From Desulfotomaculum sp. (GTDB lineage: Bacteria > Bacillota > Desulfotomaculia > Desulfotomaculales > Ammonificaceae): DNA of 5,751 nucleotides. The notes under the pieces are model-generated. The model had not been told where the DNA came from. It saw only the letters and a program-made list of their open reading frames with translations, and made no database searches. The translations under genes and the position numbers were made by a program. The stretch lies in contig DTYU01000071.1 of assembly GCA_012961725.1 (NCBI GenBank), positions 1 to 5,751 of the forward strand, read 5' to 3'. Of this stretch, positions 1-5,105 are shown piece after piece. How positions within the stretch are numbered: position 1 is the stretch's first letter; each line of letters opens with the position of its first letter.

Positions 1-44
1 AGGGCCGTCAAACCGAGCCGCGCAGGGAGCAGGCGGTCTTATGA
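1..44 (+). CDS. 3' end of upstream gene, probably atpD (F1 ATP synthase beta)
   Basis: Only one of the three forward frames reaches a stop before atpC. It starts at base 3, ends with residues REQAVL and stops at TGA 42-44. That TGA overlaps the atpC start in an ATGA arrangement, which is typical of translationally coupled operon genes. The tail itself is not diagnostic. The beta-subunit assignment rests on the usual atpD-atpC gene order, so it is inference. The gene is cut by the window edge. Confidence 0.4.
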   Translation, partial: GRQTEPRREQAVL

Positions 45-454
45 GCGAAAGCCGCCAGCGCATCCTACTCGTCACCCCGGAAAAAGTGGTCTACGATGAC
101 GACGCCCGCTTTGTGGTCCTCCCCGGGACCGAGGGTGAGCTTGGCATCCTGCCCGGCCATGCGCCCTTGATCACTCTGCTTAGGGTCGGGCTTATGCGCA
201 TCGGGCGGGACAGCGAGGAATCAAGGTTCGTAATCGCCGGCGGGCTCTTGGAGGTCAGCGAGAACCGTGTCACTATTTTGACCGGCGCAGCGGAAGATCC
301 CCGAAAAATCGATCTCGCACGGGCGCAAGCGGCATTGGCACGAGCCGATCGGCGGCTGGCGGCACGGGCTCCGGAGATCGACATCGACCGCGCGCGAGCG
401 GCACTGATGCGAGCGATTGTCCGCCTGAAGGCCGGTATGCCCGAAGACCGGTGA
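41..454 (+). CDS. atpC: F1F0 ATP synthase epsilon subunit
   Basis: Epsilon subunit of the F1 sector. It is part of the central stalk, couples gamma rotation to the c-ring and can inhibit ATP hydrolysis. At 137 aa it has the usual family length. Residues about 5-88 form the N-terminal beta-sandwich, with the typical stretches LLVTPEKVVYDD, LPGTEGELGILPGHAPLITLL and FVIAGGLLEVSENRVTILTGAAE. Residues about 92-135 form the Ala/Arg-rich C-terminal helical pair. The ATG at 41 overlaps the preceding stop (ATGA), and an AGGCGG lies a few bases upstream. The neighbour on the left is presumably atpD, making this the last gene of the atp operon. About 145 bp without a gene follow before the sporulation pair. 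I see no strong terminator in that gap. Confidence 0.96.
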   Translation: MSESRQRILLVTPEKVVYDDDARFVVLPGTEGELGILPGHAPLITLLRVGLMRIGRDSEESRFVIAGGLLEVSENRVTILTGAAEDPRKIDLARAQAALARADRRLAARAPEIDIDRARAALMRAIVRLKAGMPEDR

Positions 455-534
455 CCTGCTTAGCATTCCCGGCGTTGAGCATCTCCTGACCAGTACAACT
501 GCAACTTAAAGTTTTTTCTTTCCAACATCCGCAT

Positions 535-565
535 GTCATAACTCCATTGAACCCGCTATAGGAAT
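535..565 (+). promoter_or_regulatory. Candidate sigma-E-type promoter for ytrHI
   Basis: GTCATAA at 535-541 resembles the -35 box of mother-cell sigma-E promoters, which is centred on an ATA. TATAGGAAT at 557-565 gives a partial -10 match. The two ATA cores are 20 bp apart, which is the spacing expected for sigma-E. The -10 box departs from the usual CATACA form, so this is a candidate only. B. subtilis ytrH and ytrI are known sigma-E-regulated sporulation genes, which makes the match more believable. Confidence 0.4.
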
Positions 566-599
566 CAAGAAGGAACTGCACCTTAAAAGGGGTGTTTGC

Positions 600-926
600 T
601 TGGACGGATTCGGCCAGCGGCTGGTGATAATCTTCTGCACGGCCGGCGGGGTGCTCACCGGGGCGGCCTTGGCCGGTGCGCTGGGTGCGGCAATTACCGG
701 GCAGCCGCCGATCAGCACCATGCTGCGGCTTGCCCGCGAGGTCAAGATCTGGGCCATTGTGGCGGCGATCGGCGGATCGTTTTCCACCTTCGAGATCTTT
801 GAGTCCGGCCTCTTCCGCGGCGAAATCACCGCCGTCGTCCGGCAGCTCCTCTACGTTCTGGCCAGCCTGGCCGGTGCGCAGGCGGGCTATTTCCTGATAA
901 CCACCTTAGGCGGCGGTCGTGAATGA
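600..926 (+). CDS. ytrH: Sporulation membrane protein YtrH
   Basis: Small integral membrane protein (108 aa) of the YtrH family, made in the mother cell during endospore formation. Its molecular role is not well defined. Three hydrophobic segments are visible: about residues 8-32 (LVIIFCTAGGVLTGAALAGA), about 49-68 (IWAIVAAIGGSFSTFEIF) and about 81-103 (LLYVLASLAGAQAGYFLITT). A short conserved-looking loop (TMLRLAREVK) lies between the first two. The start is a TTG, chosen because AAAAGGGGTG lies at the right distance upstream and no earlier start fits. The stop overlaps the ATG of the next gene by 4 bp, so the two are probably translationally coupled. A sigma-E-like promoter lies about 35 bp upstream of the start. 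Assignment is by recognised family sequence plus pairing with a YtrI-like gene. Confidence 0.85.
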   Translation: MDGFGQRLVIIFCTAGGVLTGAALAGALGAAITGQPPISTMLRLAREVKIWAIVAAIGGSFSTFEIFESGLFRGEITAVVRQLLYVLASLAGAQAGYFLITTLGGGRE

Positions 927-1414
927 AACGCATGATTCTGAGCCTCCTTGCCTGCTTTACCCTCGGAGTCTTAGCCGGGGCCGCGGCGCTAAGCATGTTC
1001 CTCGGCCACGAGATCGAACGCCTGACTTACAGGACCCGCATCCAGCAGGAGGAGCTTGCCAAGGCGAACCGGGAGCTTAACGGGCTGAGGGCCAGCCTCA
1101 AAGCAAGGCGCAAGCGCTGCATCCGCGGCTTTGACGTGAAAACCGTCCTTACCGGGGAACTCACCGAAATCGAAAAGCGCAGCATCCGCATCGAGCTCGA
1201 GAAGGAGATAGAAAAAAGGCTGAACCCCCTTAAGGACTGCGAGCTTGCCACACTGGACTACTGGCTCATCCCCGGCATGCTGAACGAACGGTCAGTCACT
1301 GTGGACGGGAGGGAATTTGAACTGCACGTTGAAACCGTCGTGGTCAGCGAAACCCTTGGCGTATTAGTCCGGGCCAAGCCGAAAGAAAAGGTACCTTTAC
1401 CAGCCCCGCTTTAG
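923..1414 (+). CDS. ytrI: YtrI-like sporulation membrane protein
   Basis: A 163-aa single-pass membrane protein. Residues 3-27 form an N-terminal signal-anchor (ILSLLACFTLGVLAGAAALS). Residues about 30-66 are charged and helical, probably a coiled coil (IQQEELAKANRELNGL). From about residue 70 a compact C-terminal domain follows, reading FDVKTVLTGELTEIEKRSIR and then LNPLKDCELATLDYWLIPGM. The anchor, coiled coil and small C-terminal domain match the YtrI layout, and ytrI pairs with ytrH in Bacillus. The sequence is less distinctive than YtrH, so the name leans on context. The ATG overlaps the ytrH stop (ATGA), with a purine-rich AGGCGGCGG upstream. The gene ends 15 bp from the convergent DUF72 gene, with no clear terminator between them. 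Confidence 0.7.
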   Translation: MKRMILSLLACFTLGVLAGAAALSMFLGHEIERLTYRTRIQQEELAKANRELNGLRASLKARRKRCIRGFDVKTVLTGELTEIEKRSIRIELEKEIEKRLNPLKDCELATLDYWLIPGMLNERSVTVDGREFELHVETVVVSETLGVLVRAKPKEKVPLPAPL

Positions 1415-1429
1415 CCCGCGGACTTCCGT

Positions 1430-2221
1430 TCACAAGCCCAGCCGCTCAATCATCTCCCGCAGCATCCGCGCGTTCTCGACCGCCTGGCCGCGCGGGTGGT
1501 TGTTGAACGCCGCAAAGACCCTTTTCGCCCCTGCGGCCACGGCTTTGATCCTGGGCAGCCACTCTTCGAGTTCCTCCCGGGAATAGAGATAATCGTAGCG
1601 CTCCCAGGCCTCGCCGTGCCGCCACCACTTCGCGGCGTTGCGCCCGTGGAAGCGCACGTAGGCGATGTCCGCAGTCCGCACGGCCACCGGGCCGACGAGC
1701 CCCTTGAGCCGTGGCTCGTCCACGCAAACGTAGGCAAAGCCAAGCGCGCTGAGCCAACCCCATAAAGGCTCTCCTTCCCAGCTCACGTGTCTGAACTCAA
1801 CGGCCGCCGGCACCTCCGGGTACAGTTCGCGCAGCCGCGCCAGGTAGCCCCTGTTTTCAGGGGTGTTACGGAAGGAATAGGGAAACTGGAAGAGCACGGC
1901 ACCAAGTTTGCCCGCTTCCTCAATGGGTTTGAGCGCCAAGCGAAACTTCTCCGCATAGCCGGTAGACTCGGCTTCTCTTTCGTGGGTCAAAGATCCGTGG
2001 GCCTTCACGCTAAAAACGAAACCTCGTGGCGTCTTCTTAGCCAAGGCCTCCATCACCCGTGCGGCGGGGATGTGGTAAAAGGTGGAGTTAACCTCGGTGA
2101 AGGAAAACTCCTGCGCGTAATACTCCAGCATCCCCCCCTTCGCCAGCCGCACGGGGTAGAACGTCCCGCGCCAGTCATCGTAGCTGTAGCCGGAACTGCC
2201 GATGAGGATTTGGGGATGCAC
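1430..2221 (-). CDS. DUF72 (YecE-like) domain protein
   Basis: Protein of the DUF72 family, a TIM-barrel-like fold of uncertain biochemical function. From the chosen start it is 263 aa, close to the family norm. Family signatures in order: ILIGSSGYSYDDWRGTFYP near residues 5-23, FTEVNSTFYHIP near 39-50, FVFSVKAHGSLTH near 65-80, LGAVLFQFPYSF near 110-120, PAAVEFRHVSW near 140, YVCVDEP near 165, YVRFHGRN near 190 and VFAAFNNHPRGQAVENA near the C-terminus. The frame is open up to an ATG at 2353. The GTG at 2221 is preferred because an AAAGGGGGG Shine-Dalgarno lies just upstream and the conserved domain begins at once after it. The 44 extra upstream residues look non-conserved. The gene is convergent with ytrI and lies downstream of the broken usp gene on the same strand, so it may share the promoter at 2944-2973. 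Confidence 0.9.
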   Translation of the reverse strand: MHPQILIGSSGYSYDDWRGTFYPVRLAKGGMLEYYAQEFSFTEVNSTFYHIPAARVMEALAKKTPRGFVFSVKAHGSLTHEREAESTGYAEKFRLALKPIEEAGKLGAVLFQFPYSFRNTPENRGYLARLRELYPEVPAAVEFRHVSWEGEPLWGWLSALGFAYVCVDEPRLKGLVGPVAVRTADIAYVRFHGRNAAKWWRHGEAWERYDYLYSREELEEWLPRIKAVAAGAKRVFAAFNNHPRGQAVENARMLREMIERLGL

Positions 2222-2358
2222 ACCAACCCCCCTTTCCCTTTCAGGCAGAGTTCGCCGGATACCGAAAGTCTCCTGCTCCTGCCGTAACTTCCCGTCTTGT
2301 AACTGTACCTTCCGGGCAGTACGCCAAGCCTCTGGCCTTATAATCCGAGGCAAACTCC

Positions 2359-2661
2359 CTATCCAAGATGTGCGATCCCGGATCTGGCTGAGTTGTAGCT
2401 ACGGTCTTCGCCCTTAATCACCGTCACGGGACAGTTGGCGAAATACAAAACCTTCTGCGTTACGCTGCCGGAGGCCAGGCCGGTTAACGCACCAGTGCCG
2501 CGCGAGCCGATCACAATCTGGTCGTAACCGCCTTCATGTGCAAAGTCAGCAATCTTCCTGCCGGGTTCACCCTCTATGGAAACCGTGTTGACCTTAAACC
2601 CTGCCTGTTCAAATATTGCTTAAGAAGAGCCATCCGTAGGAACAAGGACTTTTTTCAGCAT
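2359..2661 (-). pseudogene. Universal stress protein (UspA family), internally deleted
   Basis: The reading starts at ATG 2661 with a strong GGGAGGTG Shine-Dalgarno and begins MLKKVLVPTDGSS, the classic UspA N-terminus. It then meets TAA (codon 14, 2620-2622). The same frame continues at AIFEQAGFKVNTVSIEGEPG and runs to TAG at 2359-2361. The second half is a complete UspA C-terminal half. It has the nucleotide-binding motif G-2x-G-9x-G-S (GSRGTGALTGLASGS, residues 52-66) and the final beta strand NCPVTVIKG. A normal family member has about 140 residues, so some 45-55 residues between the first beta strand and the middle of the protein are missing. The stop sits at the joint. This points to an internal deletion that left a dead gene with its translation start intact. 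The promoter at 2944-2973 could still transcribe it. Confidence 0.85.
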
Positions 2662-2943
2662 CGATTCGCACCTCCCAAAAACTTTTTGTCTTTCCGCAAT
2701 CCGCCGTAAACCAAACTTCATTTCCCGCTCAAACAACGAACCCCCCAACAAAGATCCCGCGACCCCACGCCGGATCTAACCCCGGCCAGGGGGCATACCG
2801 GCCAGTTCCTGTTAAGGGATAGTTGAGTAGTTGAGTAGTTGCGTAGATAAGGCCTGAGCTTGTGAACTATTTTACTACTTAACTACTTAACCATTTGACT
2901 ACTACTACTTTGGTTTGTGAATGAACACACTTTCACTTGTTTG
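2662..2943 (-). other. Long untranslated leader between promoter and broken usp
   Basis: No convincing gene is present on either strand. If the promoter at 2944-2973 is used, this stretch is a 5' leader of roughly 270 nt. It holds the inverted 8-mer array (2820-2908) and an 8-bp direct repeat CCGGCCAG at 2782-2789 and 2798-2805. The usp Shine-Dalgarno lies at its left end. I see no recognisable riboswitch. Confidence 0.4.
2820..2908. repeat. Inverted array of 8-bp repeats (AGTTGAGT / TTAACTAC)
   Basis: At 2820-2846 the 8-bp unit AGTTGAGT is repeated about three times; the last copy has a G to C change (AGTTGCGT). At about 2871-2908 an opposite-facing series (TTTACTAC, TTAACTAC, TTAACCAT, TTGACTAC) follows with the same period. 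Bases 2820-2839 can pair with 2874-2893 over 20 positions with one mismatch if G-U pairs are allowed, around a 34-nt loop. The arms differ mainly by C/T changes. They therefore fold better in a plus-strand RNA (G-U pairs) than in a minus-strand RNA (A-C mismatches). Confidence 0.8.
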
Positions 2944-2973
2944 AGCATAACATAAACCCCCTGCCGCTGTCAA
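2944..2973 (-). promoter_or_regulatory. Sigma-A-like promoter reading toward usp/DUF72
   Basis: On the minus strand a perfect TTGACA (2968-2973) is followed after 18 bp by TATGCT (2944-2949). The TATGCT is preceded by TGT, which gives an extended -10 (TGTTATGCT). The site begins 9 bp past the stop of the 53-aa gene and points at the broken usp gene and DUF72. No start codon with a good ribosome site follows until usp at 2661. Confidence 0.65.
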
Positions 2974-2982
2974 GGGGCGCAA

Positions 2983-3144
2983 TTACTCCCCCAGGACATC
3001 GTTAATCTTGGGCCCGTCTGGTTCTACCTCCTTAGGTATCCTTTTCGGCCCAGTCGAAATGCATTGCCACGAAGGACCGCCTTTATCCGGCCCGGAGGAC
3101 GCCAACAGTCTCCAAACCATTTTTTGCCGCACCACTCTTATCAC
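2983..3144 (-). CDS. Hypothetical 53-aa protein, coupled to upstream gene
   Basis: I do not recognise the family. The GTG at 3144 overlaps the TGA of the preceding gene in a GTGA arrangement. A GGAGGT Shine-Dalgarno ends 9 nt upstream, inside the preceding gene. Both features argue for real, coupled translation. The product begins IRVVRQKMVWRLLASSG, basic and amphipathic. It continues into a Gly/Pro-rich, probably extended stretch with PDKGGPSWQCISTGPKRIPK and ends PKINDVLGE. It has one Cys, two Trp and no membrane segment. It is probably the last gene of the three-gene minus-strand set, since the next promoter starts almost at its end. It could also be a remnant of a longer protein. Confidence 0.55.
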   Translation of the reverse strand: MIRVVRQKMVWRLLASSGPDKGGPSWQCISTGPKRIPKEVEPDGPKINDVLGE

Positions 3145-3593
3145 CCCAGCAGTACCTCCAGCACAGGGATCCCCGGGTTCTCCTCCCTGAGCCGGGCTAC
3201 GGTAACCTCCGGGTGTGGCTTGAGGTCCACGACCCCCACATAGGCTTCCCAAAAGCGGAAGAGCGCATCCCGGTCGCTGCCGACCACCACGTCCTCCCAC
3301 CGCTGTCCGAAGGAGTTTGCAAAGGCTGCTTTGATCTCGGCCAATTCTGCGTCTTCCGGTACCTCCGTCCAAACGCCTGCCACCTTCCCCGCCGCGACCG
3401 CGACGTGCGGCAAGGCTCAGGTGGGGGTGCAGAAGTAGAAGGGTGATTCCCCTCCGCTCGAATCAAGAAGGCGGCGGACCTCCTCTAATTTTTCCCGGTC
3501 GCCGGCGCCGAAGACCGCCAGGCCATGCGCCCGTACAGCCGCAAACGCCGCTGATAGGTTCATACAGGCGACAGTGCCGATTAGGATCACCAT
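3141..3593 (-). pseudogene. Hypothetical ~150-codon gene with in-frame TGA
   Basis: Unrecognised protein. The start is ATG 3593, with GGAGGGAGG five bases upstream. It begins MVILIGTVACMNLSAAFAAV and runs 58 codons to FYFCTPT, then TGA at 3417-3419. The same frame continues for 92 more codons with protein-like sequence (PHVAVAAGKVAGVWTEVPED, then FGQRWEDVVVGSDRDALFRF) to a TGA at 3141-3143. The part after the first TGA has no Shine-Dalgarno for its own start; the nearest start codon is a TTG at 3413. The simplest reading is one gene broken by a nonsense mutation, for example CGA or TGG to TGA. Selenocysteine readthrough cannot be excluded: a 9-bp G-C-rich stem can form right after the TGA. 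That stem does not fit the usual bacterial SECIS well. The gene lies 18 bp after the 73-aa gene and overlaps the 53-aa gene by 4 bp. Confidence 0.6.
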
Positions 3594-3611
3594 CTGCGCC
3601 TCCCTCCAAAA

Positions 3612-3833
3612 TTAAACGCCGGGCTCCGACCGGACGCACCGGACAAGCTCCCGCGCCAAATCCGCCTCTTCTCGCGCCCGCAGCTCCTTCACCACTTCCG
3701 GCAGACGGCGCCCGATAACCCTACCACTCAGAACCCGCGTCAGTTCTTCCCGCAGCCCCGGCGGCAACTTTCCCCACTCGGCCTCCGTTATGTGGTCCAG
3801 CCGGCAATGCGCCCCCGCCCTGTAATTGGTCAT
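3612..3833 (-). CDS. Hypothetical 73-aa protein, first gene of small operon
   Basis: I do not recognise the family. The ATG at 3833 has a near-perfect GAGGAGG Shine-Dalgarno 7 nt upstream, the best in the region, so translation is likely. The product looks soluble and mostly helical. It begins MTNYRAGAHCRLDHITEAEW, followed by a KLPPGLREELTRVLSG stretch, then charged helices (PEVVKELRAREEADLARELV), with Cys residues at about 10 and 67. There is no signal peptide or membrane segment. It is followed after 18 bp by the TGA-interrupted gene and then the 53-aa gene, all in one direction. The two 18-bp tandem repeats lie directly upstream, between a possible -10 (TATACT) and the ribosome site. This places them where they could act on expression. 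Confidence 0.65.
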   Translation of the reverse strand: MTNYRAGAHCRLDHITEAEWGKLPPGLREELTRVLSGRVIGRRLPEVVKELRAREEADLARELVRCVRSEPGV

Positions 3834-3849
3834 TTTTACGCCTCCTCAT

Positions 3850-3885
3850 AGAATTTCGGGGACAGTAAGAATTTCGGGGACAGTA
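3850..3885. repeat. Perfect 18-bp tandem direct repeat
   Basis: AGAATTTCGGGGACAGTA occurs twice with no spacer (3850-3867 and 3868-3885). In the minus direction it reads TACTGTCCCCGAAATTCT twice, running straight into the Shine-Dalgarno of the 73-aa gene. The outer copy overlaps a possible minus-strand -10, TATACT (complement of 3882-3887). That hexamer lacks a good -35, so a promoter is not established. From memory, CTGTCCCCGAA-type sequences are often found near REP-associated (IS200-like) transposase genes. No such transposase is visible here. Confidence 0.85.
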
Positions 3886-4038
3886 TACAAAATTTTTAGA
3901 CGGCGAGCCATTTTCATTCCCGGTGTTGATGACTCATCGTAGCTTATTGTTTATAGAATTAGTCGCTTGCCACGAGCGTACCTTCAGCCGGCGGCGAAAA
4001 ATTTTGCGGTTGGATGGCCTCGACTTTGTCGGCCACGG

Positions 4039-4371
4039 AAGATGTTGGAGCAGGTGCTAAAGGCCTACCAGAACCGGTCGCTGCAGTCGGCGGAGGTGAT
4101 CGCGCGGCTGGTGGAGCTGGCCCGGGAGTTGTGGGCGGTCGAGCACCGGGGGCAGGCGTTGGGGCTGACGGAGGAGGAGATGGCCTTTTACGACGCGGTG
4201 GCTAAGGGGCAGGAGCATATCACCGGTGACGAGCAACTGAAAACGATCGCCCGCGAGCTGGTGGCGGCGATCAAGAAGAACCTGAACATCGACTGGACCG
4301 ACCACGAGAACGTGAAGGCGAAGATCCGCGCTACAGTGAAGCGGCTTCTCCAGCCCTGCGGGTACAAACCG
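4039..4371 (+). pseudogene. C-terminal remnant of type I restriction subunit HsdR
   Basis: HsdR is the translocase and nuclease subunit of type I restriction enzymes, normally about 1000 aa. Only about 110 residues of its C-terminal helical domain remain. They run from KMLEQVLKAYQNRSLQSAEV, through ARELWAVEHRGQALGLTEEE, AFYDAVAKGQ and DEQLKTIARELVAAIKKNLN, to IDWTDHENVKAKIRATVKRL ending LLQPCGYKP. The order and spacing match the family (YQNR, LGLTEEEMAFYDA, IDWT, VKRLL). The frame is open back to a TTG at 3967, but those 24 codons have no ribosome site and do not resemble HsdR. The nuclease and helicase motifs are absent, so it cannot cut DNA. Third codon positions are almost all G or C. No hsdM or hsdS is in the window. 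The frame runs on into the alcohol dehydrogenase remnant. Confidence 0.85.
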
Positions 4372-4395
4372 GCGAAGTGCGAAACGCGCTGTTCG

Positions 4396-4529
4396 GTGAC
4401 AGATCTGATGGCGCTTCAACTGCTGGCGTCTGACCGGCCCGGCGTTTATGGCTGGAGGAGGTCAACCGCCCCCTGGAGCTCTTGAAGCAGGGGAAACTGA
4501 GCGGCACCGGAGTGCTGGCGGGTGGGTGA
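4396..4529 (+). pseudogene. C-terminal remnant of zinc-type alcohol dehydrogenase, frameshifted
   Basis: In the same frame as the HsdR remnant, VTDLMALQLLASDRPGVYG (4396-4452) resembles the late part of medium-chain (MDR) alcohol dehydrogenases. There a DL-x-ALL-x-LA stretch precedes the final helix. A shift of one base at about 4452 then gives LEEVNRPLELLKQGKLSG and TGVLAGG, stopping at TGA 4527-4529. This matches the family ending L-E-E-x-N-x-A-L-x-x-L-x-x-G-x-x-G-R-x-V-L. Only about 44 residues of some 340 remain, and the two pieces need a single-base deletion to be joined. The family match is by recognised pattern over a short stretch. Without the frameshift repair the open frame ends at 4485. 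Confidence 0.55.
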
Positions 4530-4538
4530 GGCACTTAC

Positions 4539-5053
4539 TCATTCTCCAGGGAAAAGCAGATCGTTAAGCGAACTCCGTAAGAAGTACTGCATATCAAAAT
4601 AACGGTCCCAGGTCATTTCCAGCCAGGAGAAGCGTGCCTCTTCAGCGCGGCTGAAAAGGAGCCTGCCTTTGCTTACCATATAGCCCAAAGGTACGGGGAT
4701 GTAGTTCAAAACCTTTACGTCTACCGGGAGATGTAAAGCCTTTTCCACTTGAAGAGGCGTTCCCGAGGGTTTGATATACACTCAAGAACCTCATTGCGGT
4801 TGCATTCCTTCGGCACCGTGCAATATTCCGGCGTAACAGCGTCTGCCGCGCCGAAGAGACCGGGCATAATCTCAAGCATATCCGGGCTGAGGGCCCAGGT
4901 GGCAGGATCAAAGAGACCGGGGACGGTGACCGCCTGGGCAAAGAGCTTCCCGTCGGCGTCGCGCGCGATGATCAGCTCGGCGTGGGTGCCGTTCACCGCC
5001 TCGCTGGGGACGCAGACTATCTCCACCGTCTTTCCGCCGATAGAGTAGCTTTT
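4539..5053 (-). pseudogene. Hypothetical protein gene with frameshift
   Basis: I do not recognise the family. Two overlapping frames make one sensible protein. The first runs from a TAA at 5054-5056 and reads SYSIGGKTVEIVCVPSEAVN, then GTHAELIIARDADGKLFAQA and CTVPKECNRNEVLE. At about 4783 the sense moves one base, to YIKPSGTPLQVEKALHLPVD, VKVLNYIPVPLGYMVSKGRL and DMQYFLRSSLNDLLFPGE, ending at TGA 4539-4541. Restoring one G (GAGGTG for GAGTG) joins them as LEVYIKPSG. No start codon with a convincing ribosome site is seen; a GTG at 5026 is possible. A second lost base in the A6 run at 5050-5055 would extend the frame to a TTG at 5109 that overlaps the stop of the upstream gene. The joined product is about 170-190 residues, beta-rich in appearance, with no membrane segment seen. 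Confidence 0.6.
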
Positions 5054-5105
5054 TTAGACCCGTTTGTTCCAGTTAAGCCTGTGTCCCTTTTCGGCGAGTC
5101 TTGTA

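Noticed and set aside
503..521. Possible terminator after atpC (AACT-TAA-AGTT followed by a T run)
   Set aside because: The stem is only 4 bp and A/T-rich, too weak to support an intrinsic terminator.
1787..2287. Long plus-strand open frame antisense to DUF72
   Set aside because: It is a shadow of the real gene on the other strand. It has no ribosome site and no family resemblance.
2339..2344. Perfect TATAAT on the plus strand
   Set aside because: There is no -35 at a proper distance and no plus-strand gene downstream. It lies in a minus-strand intergenic gap.
2222..2353. 44-residue upstream extension of the DUF72 frame to ATG 2353
   Set aside because: The extension does not look conserved, while the GTG at 2221 has a strong ribosome site right before the family domain.
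3404..3432. Hairpin after the TGA as a genuine SECIS element
   Set aside because: Stem-loops are common in such G+C-rich DNA, and the loop position and first loop bases do not fit the bacterial consensus. It is kept only as an observation in the findings.
3850..3885. Tandem repeats as a CRISPR array
   Set aside because: The two copies are directly adjacent with no spacer, and no cas gene is present.
3959..4035. Short minus-strand frame from GTG 4035 to TAA 3959 with a protein-like sequence (VADKVEAIQPQNFSPPAEG)
   Set aside because: It has no ribosome site, only 25 codons, and is partly antisense to the leader of the HsdR remnant. I see no family resemblance.
3967..4038. N-terminal extension of the HsdR remnant frame, starting at TTG (MPRAYLQPAAKNFAVG)
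   Set aside because: There is no Shine-Dalgarno, no HsdR-like sequence, and different codon use from the part after 4039. It is probably chance open frame upstream of the remnant.
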